Source: Chloracidobacterium sp.
GTDB lineage: Bacteria > Acidobacteriota > Blastocatellia > Pyrinomonadales > Pyrinomonadaceae
DNA: 64,000 nucleotides
Reading direction: 5' to 3'
Assembly: GCA_016711345.1 (NCBI GenBank)
Contig: JADJTD010000001.1
Span: 1,922,001-1,986,000 of the forward strand
Below, one piece after another: positions 16,928-24,796 of this stretch. The position numbers and the translations under genes were made by a program. The notes below the pieces were generated by a model. The model worked only from the letters and a program-made list of their open reading frames with translations. It was not told the origin of the DNA and did no database searches. Every line of letters begins with the position of its first letter. Position 1 is the stretch's first letter.

Positions 16928-17749
16928 ATGACACCGTATCCTAACTTAATTTCCGAGTCATTGCTAATAAACGAGACCATCGCGCTGCTGCGTTCCTTCG
17001 GCGGCAAAGCGTCGGCGGTAAGTGTCGTTGATTTTGTAATGAAGATCAGAAAGCCCGAGCCGCGTCTTGCGAGATTGCTCGTCGCCGACCTTATCGAACG
17101 TGACCCGCGACTGACACTAAATATTGACACGGTTGAGCTTGCGGATGACGGATTTGAGAATCGTGAATTGGGTGAGACCGAGTTTGTCGTCTTTGATCTT
17201 GAGACGACCGGCGCCAAAGCACCGCCGTGCAGGATCACCGAGGTTGGTGCTTATCGCGTCCGAAACGGCGAAGTGACGGAGAGTTTTCAGACGCTCGTAA
17301 ATCCTGAAATGCCGATACCTGTCTTCATCACGAACCTCACAGGCATAACCGACGAAATGGTCCGCGAAGCACCAAAATTTGCCGACATTGCTCATGATCT
17401 TTTGCTTTTTATCGGCGATTCGATACTTGTGGCGCATAATTCGGGTTTTGATATGCGATTTCTAAATTCTGAGATCGGCCGTGTTTTTGGCGGTTACAGG
17501 ATGGCAAATCCATGTCTATGCACAGTGCTGCTGTCGCGAAAACTGCTGCCGGACATCGTAAATCACAAACTCAAGACCGTCGCCGAGCATTATTCTATAG
17601 ATCTTACCAATCACCATCGAGCCAGCGCAGACGCCTATGCGACCGCCCACATTTTTGTAAATCTGCTCGCAAAATTGAGTGATCGCGGCGTAAATGATCT
17701 TGCCGCAGTGCGTAAATTGGGCTCGCGAAAACACAGATATGTCAGATAA
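16928..17749 (+). CDS. DnaQ-like DEDDh 3'-5' exonuclease
   Basis: 273 residues. Residues about 80-245 are an epsilon-type exonuclease: Exo I FVVFDLETTGAK, Exo II VAHNSGFDMRFL and Exo III HHRASADAYATAHIF with the catalytic His, making it DEDDh. The first about 75 residues (NETIALLRSFGGKASAVSVV, then a basic KIRKPEPRLARLL) look like a small winged-helix DNA-binding domain, as in some PolC/DinG-type exonuclease fusions. No GIY-YIG domain follows, unlike the UvrC-like fusions common in this family. It overlaps queF by 11 bases. Confidence 0.88.
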   Translation: MTPYPNLISESLLINETIALLRSFGGKASAVSVVDFVMKIRKPEPRLARLLVADLIERDPRLTLNIDTVELADDGFENRELGETEFVVFDLETTGAKAPPCRITEVGAYRVRNGEVTESFQTLVNPEMPIPVFITNLTGITDEMVREAPKFADIAHDLLLFIGDSILVAHNSGFDMRFLNSEIGRVFGGYRMANPCLCTVLLSRKLLPDIVNHKLKTVAEHYSIDLTNHHRASADAYATAHIFVNLLAKLSDRGVNDLAAVRKLGSRKHRYVR

Positions 17750-18164
17750 ACAGTCACCACAACCCGCAAACAATCAGCAACTCGAGATCTGTCCGACACC
17801 GCGCGGCGAGATGGGCCTAACACCGCTCGACACCTTTGCCTACGAGTTTCCAGGCAAGAAGATCTGGATCGAATTCGAAATGCCGGAATTCACAGCCATC
17901 TGCCCATTTTCCGACTTCCCGGATTTTGCCGTAATTCGCCTTAGCTACGTCCCAAACCAACTCTGCATCGAACTAAAAAGCCTCAAACTCTACATCAATT
18001 CATTTCGTGAGGTAAAGGTCTTTCACGAGCACGTTATCAACATAATCCTCGAAGATTTTGTCGCAGCCTGCGACCCGCTCAAGGTCAAGATCGAAGGCGA
18101 TTTTCACGTCCGCGGCAACATCAAAACTGTCGTCAAAGCCAGGTACAAAAAACCGACAAATTAA
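17739..18164 (+). CDS. queF: NADPH-dependent 7-cyano-7-deazaguanine reductase
   Basis: 141 residues, a short type I (unimodular) QueF. Reduces preQ0 to preQ1 in queuosine synthesis. The catalytic Cys55 in the ICPFSDFPDFA segment and Asp62 are in place, followed by the family motif ELKSLKLYINSFR that includes the substrate and NADPH-contacting residues. The ATG at 17739 overlaps the exonuclease stop by 11 bases. Other queuosine genes are not in the window. A strong terminator follows. Confidence 0.95.
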   Translation: MSDKQSPQPANNQQLEICPTPRGEMGLTPLDTFAYEFPGKKIWIEFEMPEFTAICPFSDFPDFAVIRLSYVPNQLCIELKSLKLYINSFREVKVFHEHVINIILEDFVAACDPLKVKIEGDFHVRGNIKTVVKARYKKPTN

Positions 18165-18170
18165 CTGAAG

Positions 18171-18199
18171 AAGGCTGCGCCCGATCAACGCAGCCTTTT
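18171..18199 (+). terminator. Rho-independent terminator after queF
   Basis: AAGGCTGCG (18171-18179) pairs perfectly with CGCAGCCTT (18189-18197) over a 9-base loop and runs into TTTTC. It begins 7 bases after the queF stop. Confidence 0.8.
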
Positions 18200-18255
18200 C
18201 GGAGCCTCGGTCTGGACAATTCCAGAAGTCTAACCTTTGGCTCCGAACTTAAGAT

Positions 18256-18411
18256 ATGGACACAGAACAAGCATCACAAAATCACCTTGCCAGGTTCAGG
18301 AAAAACATATATGATGCTCGGTACCGTAGGCTTTGTTACCGAAACGGTGCCGGTGACGACCCGATCAGCCCTCGAACGCACCTAAGGGATAAAAATTGGA
18401 GGCTAAAATAA
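18256..18411 (+). CDS. Possible 51-residue basic leader ORF
   Basis: ATG at 18256 and TAA at 18409-18411, ending exactly one base before the ATG of the secreted peptide gene (18412). The product would be very basic, with RFRKNIYDARYRRLCYRNG in the middle. No good ribosome site precedes it. The region also has strong RNA structure, so it may be a non-coding leader whose frame is open by chance. The exact abutment with the downstream start is the main argument for translation. Confidence 0.3.
   Translation: MDTEQASQNHLARFRKNIYDARYRRLCYRNGAGDDPISPRTHLRDKNWRLK
18318..18352 (+). ncRNA. Structured leader hairpin upstream of the small peptide gene
   Basis: CGGTACCGT (around 18320-18328) can pair with ACGGTGCCG (around 18343-18351) with one G-U pair and a loop of about 14 bases, inside a 200-base untranslated-looking stretch between the queF terminator and the peptide gene. 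I could not match it to a known riboswitch class. It could also be an operator or terminator stem, though no T-run follows. Confidence 0.35.
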
Positions 18412-18582
18412 ATGAAAAAGCGAATTTCAACACTAATCCTTGGTGCGTCTTTGACACTCTCGTTAGCAGCGATAGTGATTGCCGGACCCAACTTAGCGGT
18501 TGGAGATGACACAACTATCGGCGGCTGCGGCTGTTTATTGCACGCTGTGATCGATGGAATAAAGACTCTCATGGGCGTTTGA
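18412..18582 (+). CDS. Small secreted peptide with Gly-Gly-Cys-Gly-Cys motif
   Basis: 56 residues from ATG 18412, preceded by a strong TTGGAGG ribosome site (about 9 bases spacing). Residues 1-24 are a classical Sec signal peptide (MKKR, then a Leu/Ala/Ile core ending VIA). The mature part would be 32 residues: an acidic Gly-Asp-Asp start, Gly-Gly-Cys-Gly-Cys at 37-41, then a short amphipathic helix (LLHAVIDGIKTLMGV). A strong terminator follows at 18612, so it is a self-contained unit. A double-glycine cleavage after G38 is an alternative processing site. Function unknown; two Cys with one residue between them could bind a metal or form a thioether or disulfide. Confidence 0.6.
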   Translation: MKKRISTLILGASLTLSLAAIVIAGPNLAVGDDTTIGGCGCLLHAVIDGIKTLMGV

Positions 18583-18611
18583 TCCTCTGAGAATATTTTC
18601 TACAAACACTA

Positions 18612-18650
18612 CGGCCCAATGTGATCAACCACCTTGGGCCGTTGTTTTTT
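18612..18650 (+). terminator. Rho-independent terminator after the small peptide gene
   Basis: CGGCCCAA (18612-18619) pairs with TTGGGCCG (18634-18641), 14-base loop, followed by TTGTTTTTT. It ends the rightward transcript 48 bases before the convergent TonB-receptor stop. Confidence 0.85.
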
Positions 18651-18697
18651 CACAAACCACTGTCGGTATCATTCGAATTGACCGAACTTCTACGCCG

Positions 18698-21658
18698 TCA
18701 AAAAAATCTCATCGTATAACTCAACCGCAAGCCTCGGCCAGGCTCCGGAGCGAGGTCCTTGATGAATGACAGGTGGTTGCGATAGAGCCGGTTGCCAAGG
18801 TTGGACGTGCCGAGTGAGAAGATGTGAGCCATTCGGTCACTGGCGACGGTGTAAGATGCGTTTACGTTGAAGAGGCCGTAACCGGCGGTCGGCGTTTCAA
18901 GTATGAACACATCGTCTATCTTTCTGGCTCCAACAAAAACGCCCTCAGGCCTCACTGATAAACCCTTGTATCTGAGATCGAGCCCGGCTCGGATGCGTGC
19001 CGGTGTGATTCGCGGCAGCGGAGTGCTGCTGGTGCCACGCAGCTCGGCGTTCACAGCGTCAGCAATGAAAAAAGTCCCAAGCCACTTTTTGATGTCAGCA
19101 TCAAACGTAAAGTCGGCGCCCATGAACCTTGCGTCGTTCTGTCGGTAAGCACCGATCGGCAGGTTGTCTTCGACATCTACATTGCCGTTACCGTCTTCGT
19201 CCTGCGGCGCGATAAAGACAAAATTGTCGATCTTGTAATAGAAAAAACTGCCGCTAAACCGCACCCGTTTTGCTCGATGACGCAGGCTCAGTTCGATACC
19301 GTTCGAGCGCTCGCGGACAAGATTTTGATCGCCGATCTCGAACGTCACGGTGCCTATATGAGCGCCCTCATTGTAAAGCTCCTCGATGGAAGGTGACCGA
19401 TAAGCGCTCGTAAAATTAGCAACGAAAGAACCGCCTTCCCACAGGCCGATGCGGGCTGCCGCCGCACCTGAAAACCCTGTGAAATCGCGTTCGATGTAAA
19501 GCGTGGTGTTGGCGGGCCGAAAGCGGTTTGATTCAACTCGCCCGCCAAATTGCAGCGCTACACGCCCGAAGCTGAGTTCTTCCAAACCAAAGAACGCAAA
19601 GTTATTCTGTTTGACCTTGCCGTCTATAAGCTGTTCGGCTCCTACCGTCAGGTAATCTCTGGCATAGCCCTCAAATCCAAACTGGCCGCTCAGCGGACCG
19701 GACTTTGCTTGTTGAAAAACACCACGGTATGAAAACGTGTTGTTTGTAAAAGATGTAGCGACGGTGTCAACGGCGTCTGCCGTCTCTATCTCGTCGTGGC
19801 GGTAGCGAGTATAGTTGATACTGAAATTGCCCTGGGGAATAGCACCGCCAACATCGCGAAAACCACCTCGAACGCGGAAATTATTACTCCTCATCTTAAT
19901 GTCGATGGCCTCGTCCGGCACTTCTGGCAACTGCCTGCTAAAGCGGTCGCGGATCGCAAAGATATCGTACTGGCATTCACCGCCCTTGCCTCTTAAAGCT
20001 TTTTTACCCGGCTCGCACGGATTGCCGTCATCATCGGTCAGCAGTACACCTTCTTCAAAAAGAGGCGCGTAAGGAATTCCGTACCGACGGCGGTCGAGAT
20101 TGAAGGAACCCGCCATAAACCATTTGTCTGCGTAGTGTCCAAAGCTCCCGTGGCCGCCGAATGAACGAGCCGCCGAGTTCGGTATCTCACCAAAGGGCGT
20201 TTTGTAATCGCCCTCACGGATGTAATTGGCGTTAGCGTTGAACAGGGACTTGCCGAAACCATATTCGACACCGCCCGAAGCGCCGCCCTGTTTGTTGTTG
20301 GTCGCACCGAGGCCGGTGAAGTTCCCGCGAAAACCTTCGTGTGCTTGATTCTCGTCAGAGCTGACCGCATTTATCACGCCGCCAATGGCGTTCGAGCCGT
20401 AAAGCAGCGTCGCCGGGCCTTTTAGAATCTCGATACGCTCAAGGTTGAGCGAATCTATCGGTTCACCGTGATCGCCCGATTGCGATGCAAGCGAACCGGT
20501 GCGGATGCCGTCTTGGACTACCAACACGCGGTCGCCGTCAAAGCCGCGAATAACAGGTCGAGCTGCTCCAGGACCAAATGCCCGTTTTCCGACCCCTGAT
20601 TCACGCTCGAGGACTTCACCTATAGATGTGCTCGCTTGCTCCCTTATACGGGTGGCTCCCACGGCATTGACCGACTGAAATGACTCAAATACCGACTCCT
20701 CGCTGCCGGTGGCCGTTACAGTAACTTCCTCGCGCAGGGCAGTCAGGCTTAGTGCAAAATCGATGTTTGACGTCGCTCCGCTGGCGACGACGACGCTCTG
20801 TGCCTGATCGGAAAAACCGTCGGTATGGGTTACGAGCGTGTACCTGCCCGGCATAACGTTAGCAAATTCATAGACACCATTCTCATTGGTCTCGACGGAA
20901 CGGCCGAGCTGCGTTATTTGAACCGTGACATTGGCAAGCGGGGCGTTATTTACCTGACTTGTTACACCACCACGGATGGTGCCGTTGGACTGGGCTAATG
21001 AAGTGACTGCGCAGAAAATAACAATAAGTAATGGTTTCAATAGATTATTCATAGTGGTTTTAATGCGGGCTGAGAGAGAATTAATTGTGCTTGGATCTGT
21101 AATCACAGCATCTTGGAGCAAAAGGTTGTTCGAAAATGTAGGATGATTTGCCGACTTTGGATCGGTTTCATCGCATTGTTCACATTCTCGACACAGGCGC
21201 CTGTTGAGAATATGCGAAGCGGTTATCAAGCCTGCCCCAAACAAAACAAAGACCGTTTCACCGATGATATTTTCCGGAAAGAGAATATCCGCGAAAAACA
21301 ACAGGCCGATCCCGTTAATAAATAAAAGCAGTGTTCGTATCTTGCCGTGTTGTTTGAAATAGCCCGGCAAAAGGCTAACGGCCGCTACCAAAACGGAAAG
21401 TCCTAAAAATACGAATCCAAATCCTTCATCAGCCAAGAATGAAAGACCGATAAGAGGCAAAAAAGAAATTAGAAACGGCATCGCCAGACAGTGAATTGCG
21501 CATGCCCACGAAACCACCGCACCGGTTTTATCCCAAAAGCCGCCGGTAAGCCGCATAGAGCCGCTATTCTTGTCGGTGCTTTGAGAAAAACAAACAGCGC
21601 TTCCCAAAAGGATCCCTACGGAAAAAACAAAAATTGTATTCATTACATCAACCTCCAA
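18698..21658 (-). CDS. MerC-domain membrane protein continuous with a TonB-dependent receptor
   Basis: One uninterrupted frame of 986 residues. Residues 1-25 are a hydrophobic N-terminal segment. Residues about 38-165 are a MerC domain: GAVVSWACAIHCLAMPF carries the metal-binding Cys and His, and four membrane helices end at a typical RRLCRECEQCDE tail. From residue 203 a new Met begins a second signal peptide (NNLLKPLLIVIFCAVTSLAQ). A carboxypeptidase-like domain (about 225-310), a TonB plug (about 320-440, RPVIRGFDGDRVLVVQDGIR) and a 22-strand-type barrel ending in Phe follow. Family knowledge: such receptors import metal complexes or siderophores. The internal signal peptide suggests two separate proteins from one frame, or a lost stop codon. 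Confidence 0.85.
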   Translation of the reverse strand: MEVDVMNTIFVFSVGILLGSAVCFSQSTDKNSGSMRLTGGFWDKTGAVVSWACAIHCLAMPFLISFLPLIGLSFLADEGFGFVFLGLSVLVAAVSLLPGYFKQHGKIRTLLLFINGIGLLFFADILFPENIIGETVFVLFGAGLITASHILNRRLCRECEQCDETDPKSANHPTFSNNLLLQDAVITDPSTINSLSARIKTTMNNLLKPLLIVIFCAVTSLAQSNGTIRGGVTSQVNNAPLANVTVQITQLGRSVETNENGVYEFANVMPGRYTLVTHTDGFSDQAQSVVVASGATSNIDFALSLTALREEVTVTATGSEESVFESFQSVNAVGATRIREQASTSIGEVLERESGVGKRAFGPGAARPVIRGFDGDRVLVVQDGIRTGSLASQSGDHGEPIDSLNLERIEILKGPATLLYGSNAIGGVINAVSSDENQAHEGFRGNFTGLGATNNKQGGASGGVEYGFGKSLFNANANYIREGDYKTPFGEIPNSAARSFGGHGSFGHYADKWFMAGSFNLDRRRYGIPYAPLFEEGVLLTDDDGNPCEPGKKALRGKGGECQYDIFAIRDRFSRQLPEVPDEAIDIKMRSNNFRVRGGFRDVGGAIPQGNFSINYTRYRHDEIETADAVDTVATSFTNNTFSYRGVFQQAKSGPLSGQFGFEGYARDYLTVGAEQLIDGKVKQNNFAFFGLEELSFGRVALQFGGRVESNRFRPANTTLYIERDFTGFSGAAAARIGLWEGGSFVANFTSAYRSPSIEELYNEGAHIGTVTFEIGDQNLVRERSNGIELSLRHRAKRVRFSGSFFYYKIDNFVFIAPQDEDGNGNVDVEDNLPIGAYRQNDARFMGADFTFDADIKKWLGTFFIADAVNAELRGTSSTPLPRITPARIRAGLDLRYKGLSVRPEGVFVGARKIDDVFILETPTAGYGLFNVNASYTVASDRMAHIFSLGTSNLGNRLYRNHLSFIKDLAPEPGRGLRLSYTMRFF
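21050..21052 (-). other. Internal start codon candidate of the TonB-dependent receptor
   Basis: ATG at 21052-21050 begins a stretch that looks like an ordinary Sec signal peptide directly before the receptor's first beta domain. Starting here gives a 784-residue receptor, a normal length. The 36 or so residues between the MerC tail and this ATG are hydrophilic and Ser/Asn-rich, as expected of translated intergenic sequence. No clear Shine-Dalgarno is visible. Confidence 0.5.
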
Positions 21659-21694
21659 ATTCTCTCAGCACTAATGCCGGAGCATGACAAAACG

Positions 21695-21708
21695 CGCACC
21701 TAAGTGCG
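21695..21708. promoter_or_regulatory. Perfect short palindrome upstream of the MerC/TonB-receptor gene
   Basis: CGCAC-CTAA-GTGCG, a perfect 5-bp inverted repeat with a 4-base spacer, 37 bases upstream of the start codon at 21658. Possible operator for a metal-responsive repressor, by position only. Confidence 0.3.
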
Positions 21709-21768
21709 ACAAAAATACAGACACAGATGTCACGTATGACAATCAGTTCCGCACGGAGTTTTGTTCAG

Positions 21769-22158
21769 TTACGAGAGTTCTGGAGGGTGAAAAGGTGGAC
21801 TTATAGACCGGAAAAGGCAGTGTGCCGTCTTAAATGGTATAGGCGGATCTTTTTGAAAGAGCGTTTGCGCAAAAAAGCCATCTTTCCCGTCAAACAACGC
21901 ATTGTGTTGCACGGCATCGTGACTGAGGTTTGGCATTTGCCGATCCTTACGCTGGCTGTCACCGCATAGAGCAAGCGATTTACAAGGGTCGTCATGTCCG
22001 CCTTCTTGAGAAGTGACCGCCTGTTCGTCAGTAGATGAGTGGCTTGAGCAGATGAAACCGTGAGAGCCAACTTCGGCAAGAAAGACTACCAAGAAGAGAG
22101 CCGCCAACAGGCGCCTTCTGCTTCGCTTTCTTACTGAAACCGGATCAAGGTACAACAC
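21769..22158 (-). CDS. Secreted His/Cys-rich protein of a probable metal-uptake unit
   Basis: 129 residues. Basic N-terminus (VRKRSRRR) and a hydrophobic core (LLAALFLVVFLAEVGS) form a signal peptide. The mature part has HGFICSSHSS, EGGHDDPCKSLALC and scattered His, then a Pro-rich end PPFHPPELS. This layout is like small proteins I associate with metal-linked TonB receptors in Acidobacteriota, but no named family is certain. It lies 110 bases upstream of the MerC/TonB gene on the same strand. Metal binding in the periplasm is inferred from His/Cys content and context. Confidence 0.6.
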   Translation of the reverse strand: MLYLDPVSVRKRSRRRLLAALFLVVFLAEVGSHGFICSSHSSTDEQAVTSQEGGHDDPCKSLALCGDSQRKDRQMPNLSHDAVQHNALFDGKDGFFAQTLFQKDPPIPFKTAHCLFRSISPPFHPPELS

Positions 22159-22243
22159 AATCTTTTAAGTATAGTAATTTTATGTTCCCTACGCAATAGA
22201 TTTTGGAGTTTTGTCTGCGGTGAGCGTAAAATTGTGTCCATTG

Positions 22244-22738
22244 ATGAAAACTCTTTTTCTAATGCGCCACGCGAAATCCTCTTGGAATGATGCCAGCATC
22301 GCCGATTTTGACAGGCCCTTGAATGATCGGGGGGAGCGAACGGCGCCGTTTATGGGAAGATTCATGCGTGAGAAAGGTTTTGAACCGTCGATGATCATAA
22401 GTTCACCGGCTGTCAGGGCAAAGTGTACGGCGCAGCTTGTAAAAGACGCCGCCGGTTTTTTGTCCGACCTTAAATTTGACGAACGTATCTATGACGCACA
22501 TCCGCAAGCATTGCTTCAAGTGGTTTCTGAAATCGACAACTCTAGAGAGACAGCTATGCTTGTCGGCCATAATCCCGGCATCGAGGGTTTTATTCGTTTT
22601 CTCACCGGCGATCTGGAACCGATGCCGACTGCCGCTCTTGCTGTGATCGACCTAAATATCGACAGTTGGAACGATGTCGCTGACGGCTGCGGAAAATTAA
22701 AGTGCATTTTTCGGCCTAGAGATTTAACACCCTTGTAA
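22244..22738 (+). CDS. sixA: SixA-like phosphohistidine phosphatase
   Basis: 164 residues from ATG 22244; an upstream in-frame start at 22211 adds 11 residues that do not match the family. The RHG catalytic motif is LFLMRHAKSSW with His9, and the second histidine is in VGHNPGIEG. FDRPLNDRG is typical of SixA. The family removes phosphate from phosphohistidine, for example on HPt domains. It precedes a two-component pair, and its stop codon overlaps the candidate PhoB boxes. Confidence 0.9.
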   Translation: MKTLFLMRHAKSSWNDASIADFDRPLNDRGERTAPFMGRFMREKGFEPSMIISSPAVRAKCTAQLVKDAAGFLSDLKFDERIYDAHPQALLQVVSEIDNSRETAMLVGHNPGIEGFIRFLTGDLEPMPTAALAVIDLNIDSWNDVADGCGKLKCIFRPRDLTPL

Positions 22739-22751
22739 CATTCTGTTAACA
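22723..22751 (+). promoter_or_regulatory. Three direct repeats at 11-bp spacing (candidate PhoB boxes)
   Basis: TTTAACA (22723-22729), TGTAACA (22734-22740) and GTTAACA (22745-22751) lie exactly 11 bases apart. This is the spacing of PhoB-type direct repeats (7-bp boxes with 4-bp gaps), and they are 71 bases upstream of a PhoB-like regulator gene. Autoregulation is likely by analogy. Confidence 0.5.
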
Positions 22752-22821
22752 CCCAATTCAATCCCAACGGTTAGAGTAGTCGCAGATCTATTAAGAATTA
22801 ATTACAATTTTACTAATCGAT

Positions 22822-23508
22822 ATGCAGCAAACAATTCTGATCGTCGAGGATGATGGGGATATAGCCGAGGGCTTGCACTATAATCTGAAGCGCGAAGGCT
22901 TTCGCACGGTTATAGCTGAATCCGGTGAAAAGGGCCTCCGTCTTGCACTTGATGAAAAAAACCCGCCTTCGTTGATCCTGCTTGATCTGATGTTGCCCGG
23001 CATCGGCGGAATGGACTTGTGCCGCCGCTTGCGCCGCGAAACACTGACCGAAAAAACACCGATAATAATGCTCACGGCGCGGGCGGCTGAGGGCGACAAG
23101 ATATTGGGCCTTGAGGCAGGAGCGGATGATTATATCGTCAAGCCTTTCTCTGTAAAAGAGGTTATCGCACGCGTACGTGCCGTACTGCGTCGATCAGAAA
23201 CGGAAAGTGCTTCAAAATACGAAGATGGCTTGTTGGCTGTTGATTTTGCCGATATGCGCGTGACGTGTGCCGACAGGACCGTAATACTAACTCGAAAGGA
23301 ATTTGCCTTGCTCGAATACCTGATTCAAGCTGCGGGCCGCGTTGCTTCGCGGCAGCAGCTTCTCGACAATGTTTGGGGATACAGTTATTTTGGCGACACG
23401 CGAACTCTCGATGTACACATTCGCCGATTGCGGCAAAAACTGGACGCCTGCGCCCACTGCATTGAAACGGTAGTCGGCGTCGGCTATCGTTTTGTCGGCT
23501 GCAAATAG
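22822..23508 (+). CDS. OmpR/PhoB family response regulator
   Basis: 228 residues. Receiver domain (1-120) with the acidic pair D10-D11, phospho-acceptor D55 in LILLDLMLPGIGG, Thr in IIMLTARA and Lys in DYIVKPFS. DNA-binding winged helix at about 130-228 (LTRKEFALLEYLIQAAGRV, TRTLDVHIRRLRQKL). Sequence and gene order (followed 71 bases later by a histidine kinase) resemble PhoB-PhoR. A row of 11-bp-spaced boxes lies upstream. No pst genes are in the window to confirm a phosphate role. Confidence 0.92.
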   Translation: MQQTILIVEDDGDIAEGLHYNLKREGFRTVIAESGEKGLRLALDEKNPPSLILLDLMLPGIGGMDLCRRLRRETLTEKTPIIMLTARAAEGDKILGLEAGADDYIVKPFSVKEVIARVRAVLRRSETESASKYEDGLLAVDFADMRVTCADRTVILTRKEFALLEYLIQAAGRVASRQQLLDNVWGYSYFGDTRTLDVHIRRLRQKLDACAHCIETVVGVGYRFVGCK

Positions 23509-23579
23509 CGGCACTGAGATAAGATTAGGCAAGATCAACGCAGAACCTTTCCCCGCGCTTGATCTCTTGTGAAATTTTT

Positions 23580-24644
23580 ATGAGAGCGACGAGCCTCAAA
23601 ATAGCTGAAACACCGTCATCGGCTCAGGCCTTGCAAAAGATCCTGGACACCACGCGCGAAGGCGTCATTGTTGTCGGCAAAAATATGCGGATCACCAAGT
23701 GTAACGTTCCGGCAGCGGTTGCATTTGGCCGGGACGGCCTCGATCTCGAGAACGAACATTTGAGCGAAGTTTTTAGCGATCGCGGTGTGTGTGAAGCCTT
23801 TCAGAAAGCCGCCGTGGAACATATTTCTTCAGATGTACGTCTCGAGCTTAGTCGCGCAGGCAATCGAAAATTTGATGTTCATATTGCCCCGATCGAGTTT
23901 GACGGAGTCGATTTTGGAATCGGTTTTTTCTACGAAACAACACAGATCGACCGGCTTGAAACTGTACGCCAGGAATTTCTTTCGAATATCTCACACGAAC
24001 TGCGCACGCCTCTCACATCAATACTCGCTTTTGTTGAAACACTGGAAAACGGCGGACTCGAGGACAAAGAGAACAATGAACGCTTTCTCGGCATCATTCG
24101 GCGCAATGCCGAACGGATGCACAGCCTGATCGCGGATATTCTAGAGCTTTCACTGATCGAATCGGGCAACGTCACTATCGATGTGCGCGAGGTCAACTTA
24201 CATTCAGCCGTTCAGGATGTGCTTACTGCGTTATCGGCAAAAGCAAAGGACCGAGATGTAGACCTGAAAAACGAAGTTCCCGTTGGATCATTCGTTTCCG
24301 CTGACTTCGTACGACTTGAACAAATGATCACCAATCTTGTCGATAATGCGATCAAGTTTAACCGTCAGGGCGGCAAGGTTAGCGTTGGATTTGAAGCAGA
24401 TGACCGGCACACATTCATTTCTGTTTCAGATACCGGTGAAGGCTTGCTGCCGGAACATTCGGAACGTATCTTTGAGCGGTTTTACCGAGCTGACCGCGCT
24501 CGTTCGCGTGATATCGGAGGCACAGGCCTCGGGCTTGCGATCGTCAAGCACTTAGCCCGTCTTCACGGCGGCGAAGTTTTTGTAGACTCGGTTCTCGGCA
24601 CAGGAACGACTTTTCGCATCGAGCTTCCACGCGCATCGCACTAA
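23580..24644 (+). CDS. PhoR-like sensor histidine kinase without membrane segments
   Basis: 354 residues from ATG 23580; a TTG at 23559 would add seven. Residues about 15-120 are a PAS-like sensor (ILDTTREGVIVVGKNMRITK), about 125-190 the HisKA dimerisation domain with the H-box FLSNISHELRTPLTSI, and 235-352 the HATPase (N-box LVDNAIKFN, G-boxes VSDTGEG and GGTGLGLAIVKH). No transmembrane helix is visible, unlike classical PhoR, so it should be cytosolic. It presumably phosphorylates the regulator upstream. Confidence 0.9.
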   Translation: MRATSLKIAETPSSAQALQKILDTTREGVIVVGKNMRITKCNVPAAVAFGRDGLDLENEHLSEVFSDRGVCEAFQKAAVEHISSDVRLELSRAGNRKFDVHIAPIEFDGVDFGIGFFYETTQIDRLETVRQEFLSNISHELRTPLTSILAFVETLENGGLEDKENNERFLGIIRRNAERMHSLIADILELSLIESGNVTIDVREVNLHSAVQDVLTALSAKAKDRDVDLKNEVPVGSFVSADFVRLEQMITNLVDNAIKFNRQGGKVSVGFEADDRHTFISVSDTGEGLLPEHSERIFERFYRADRARSRDIGGTGLGLAIVKHLARLHGGEVFVDSVLGTGTTFRIELPRASH

Positions 24645-24796
24645 ATCAAATCAGAGCCATTTTGAGTTGCTTTTAACGCTGCACTATACGTGCTATACTT
24701 TTCCCATCTCTTGACAACGCAAGCGCGGGCGACAAATGCCTCTTTCATGATTTGAAACGCAGCGCGTCCTATCTCATTTTTGGGAGAGAAGCGGCA

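Noticed and set aside
18203..18411. Known riboswitch class upstream of the small peptide
   Set aside because: I compared it by eye with cyclic-di-GMP, cobalamin, SAM, guanidine and fluoride aptamer consensus features and found no convincing match; kept only as an unassigned structured leader.
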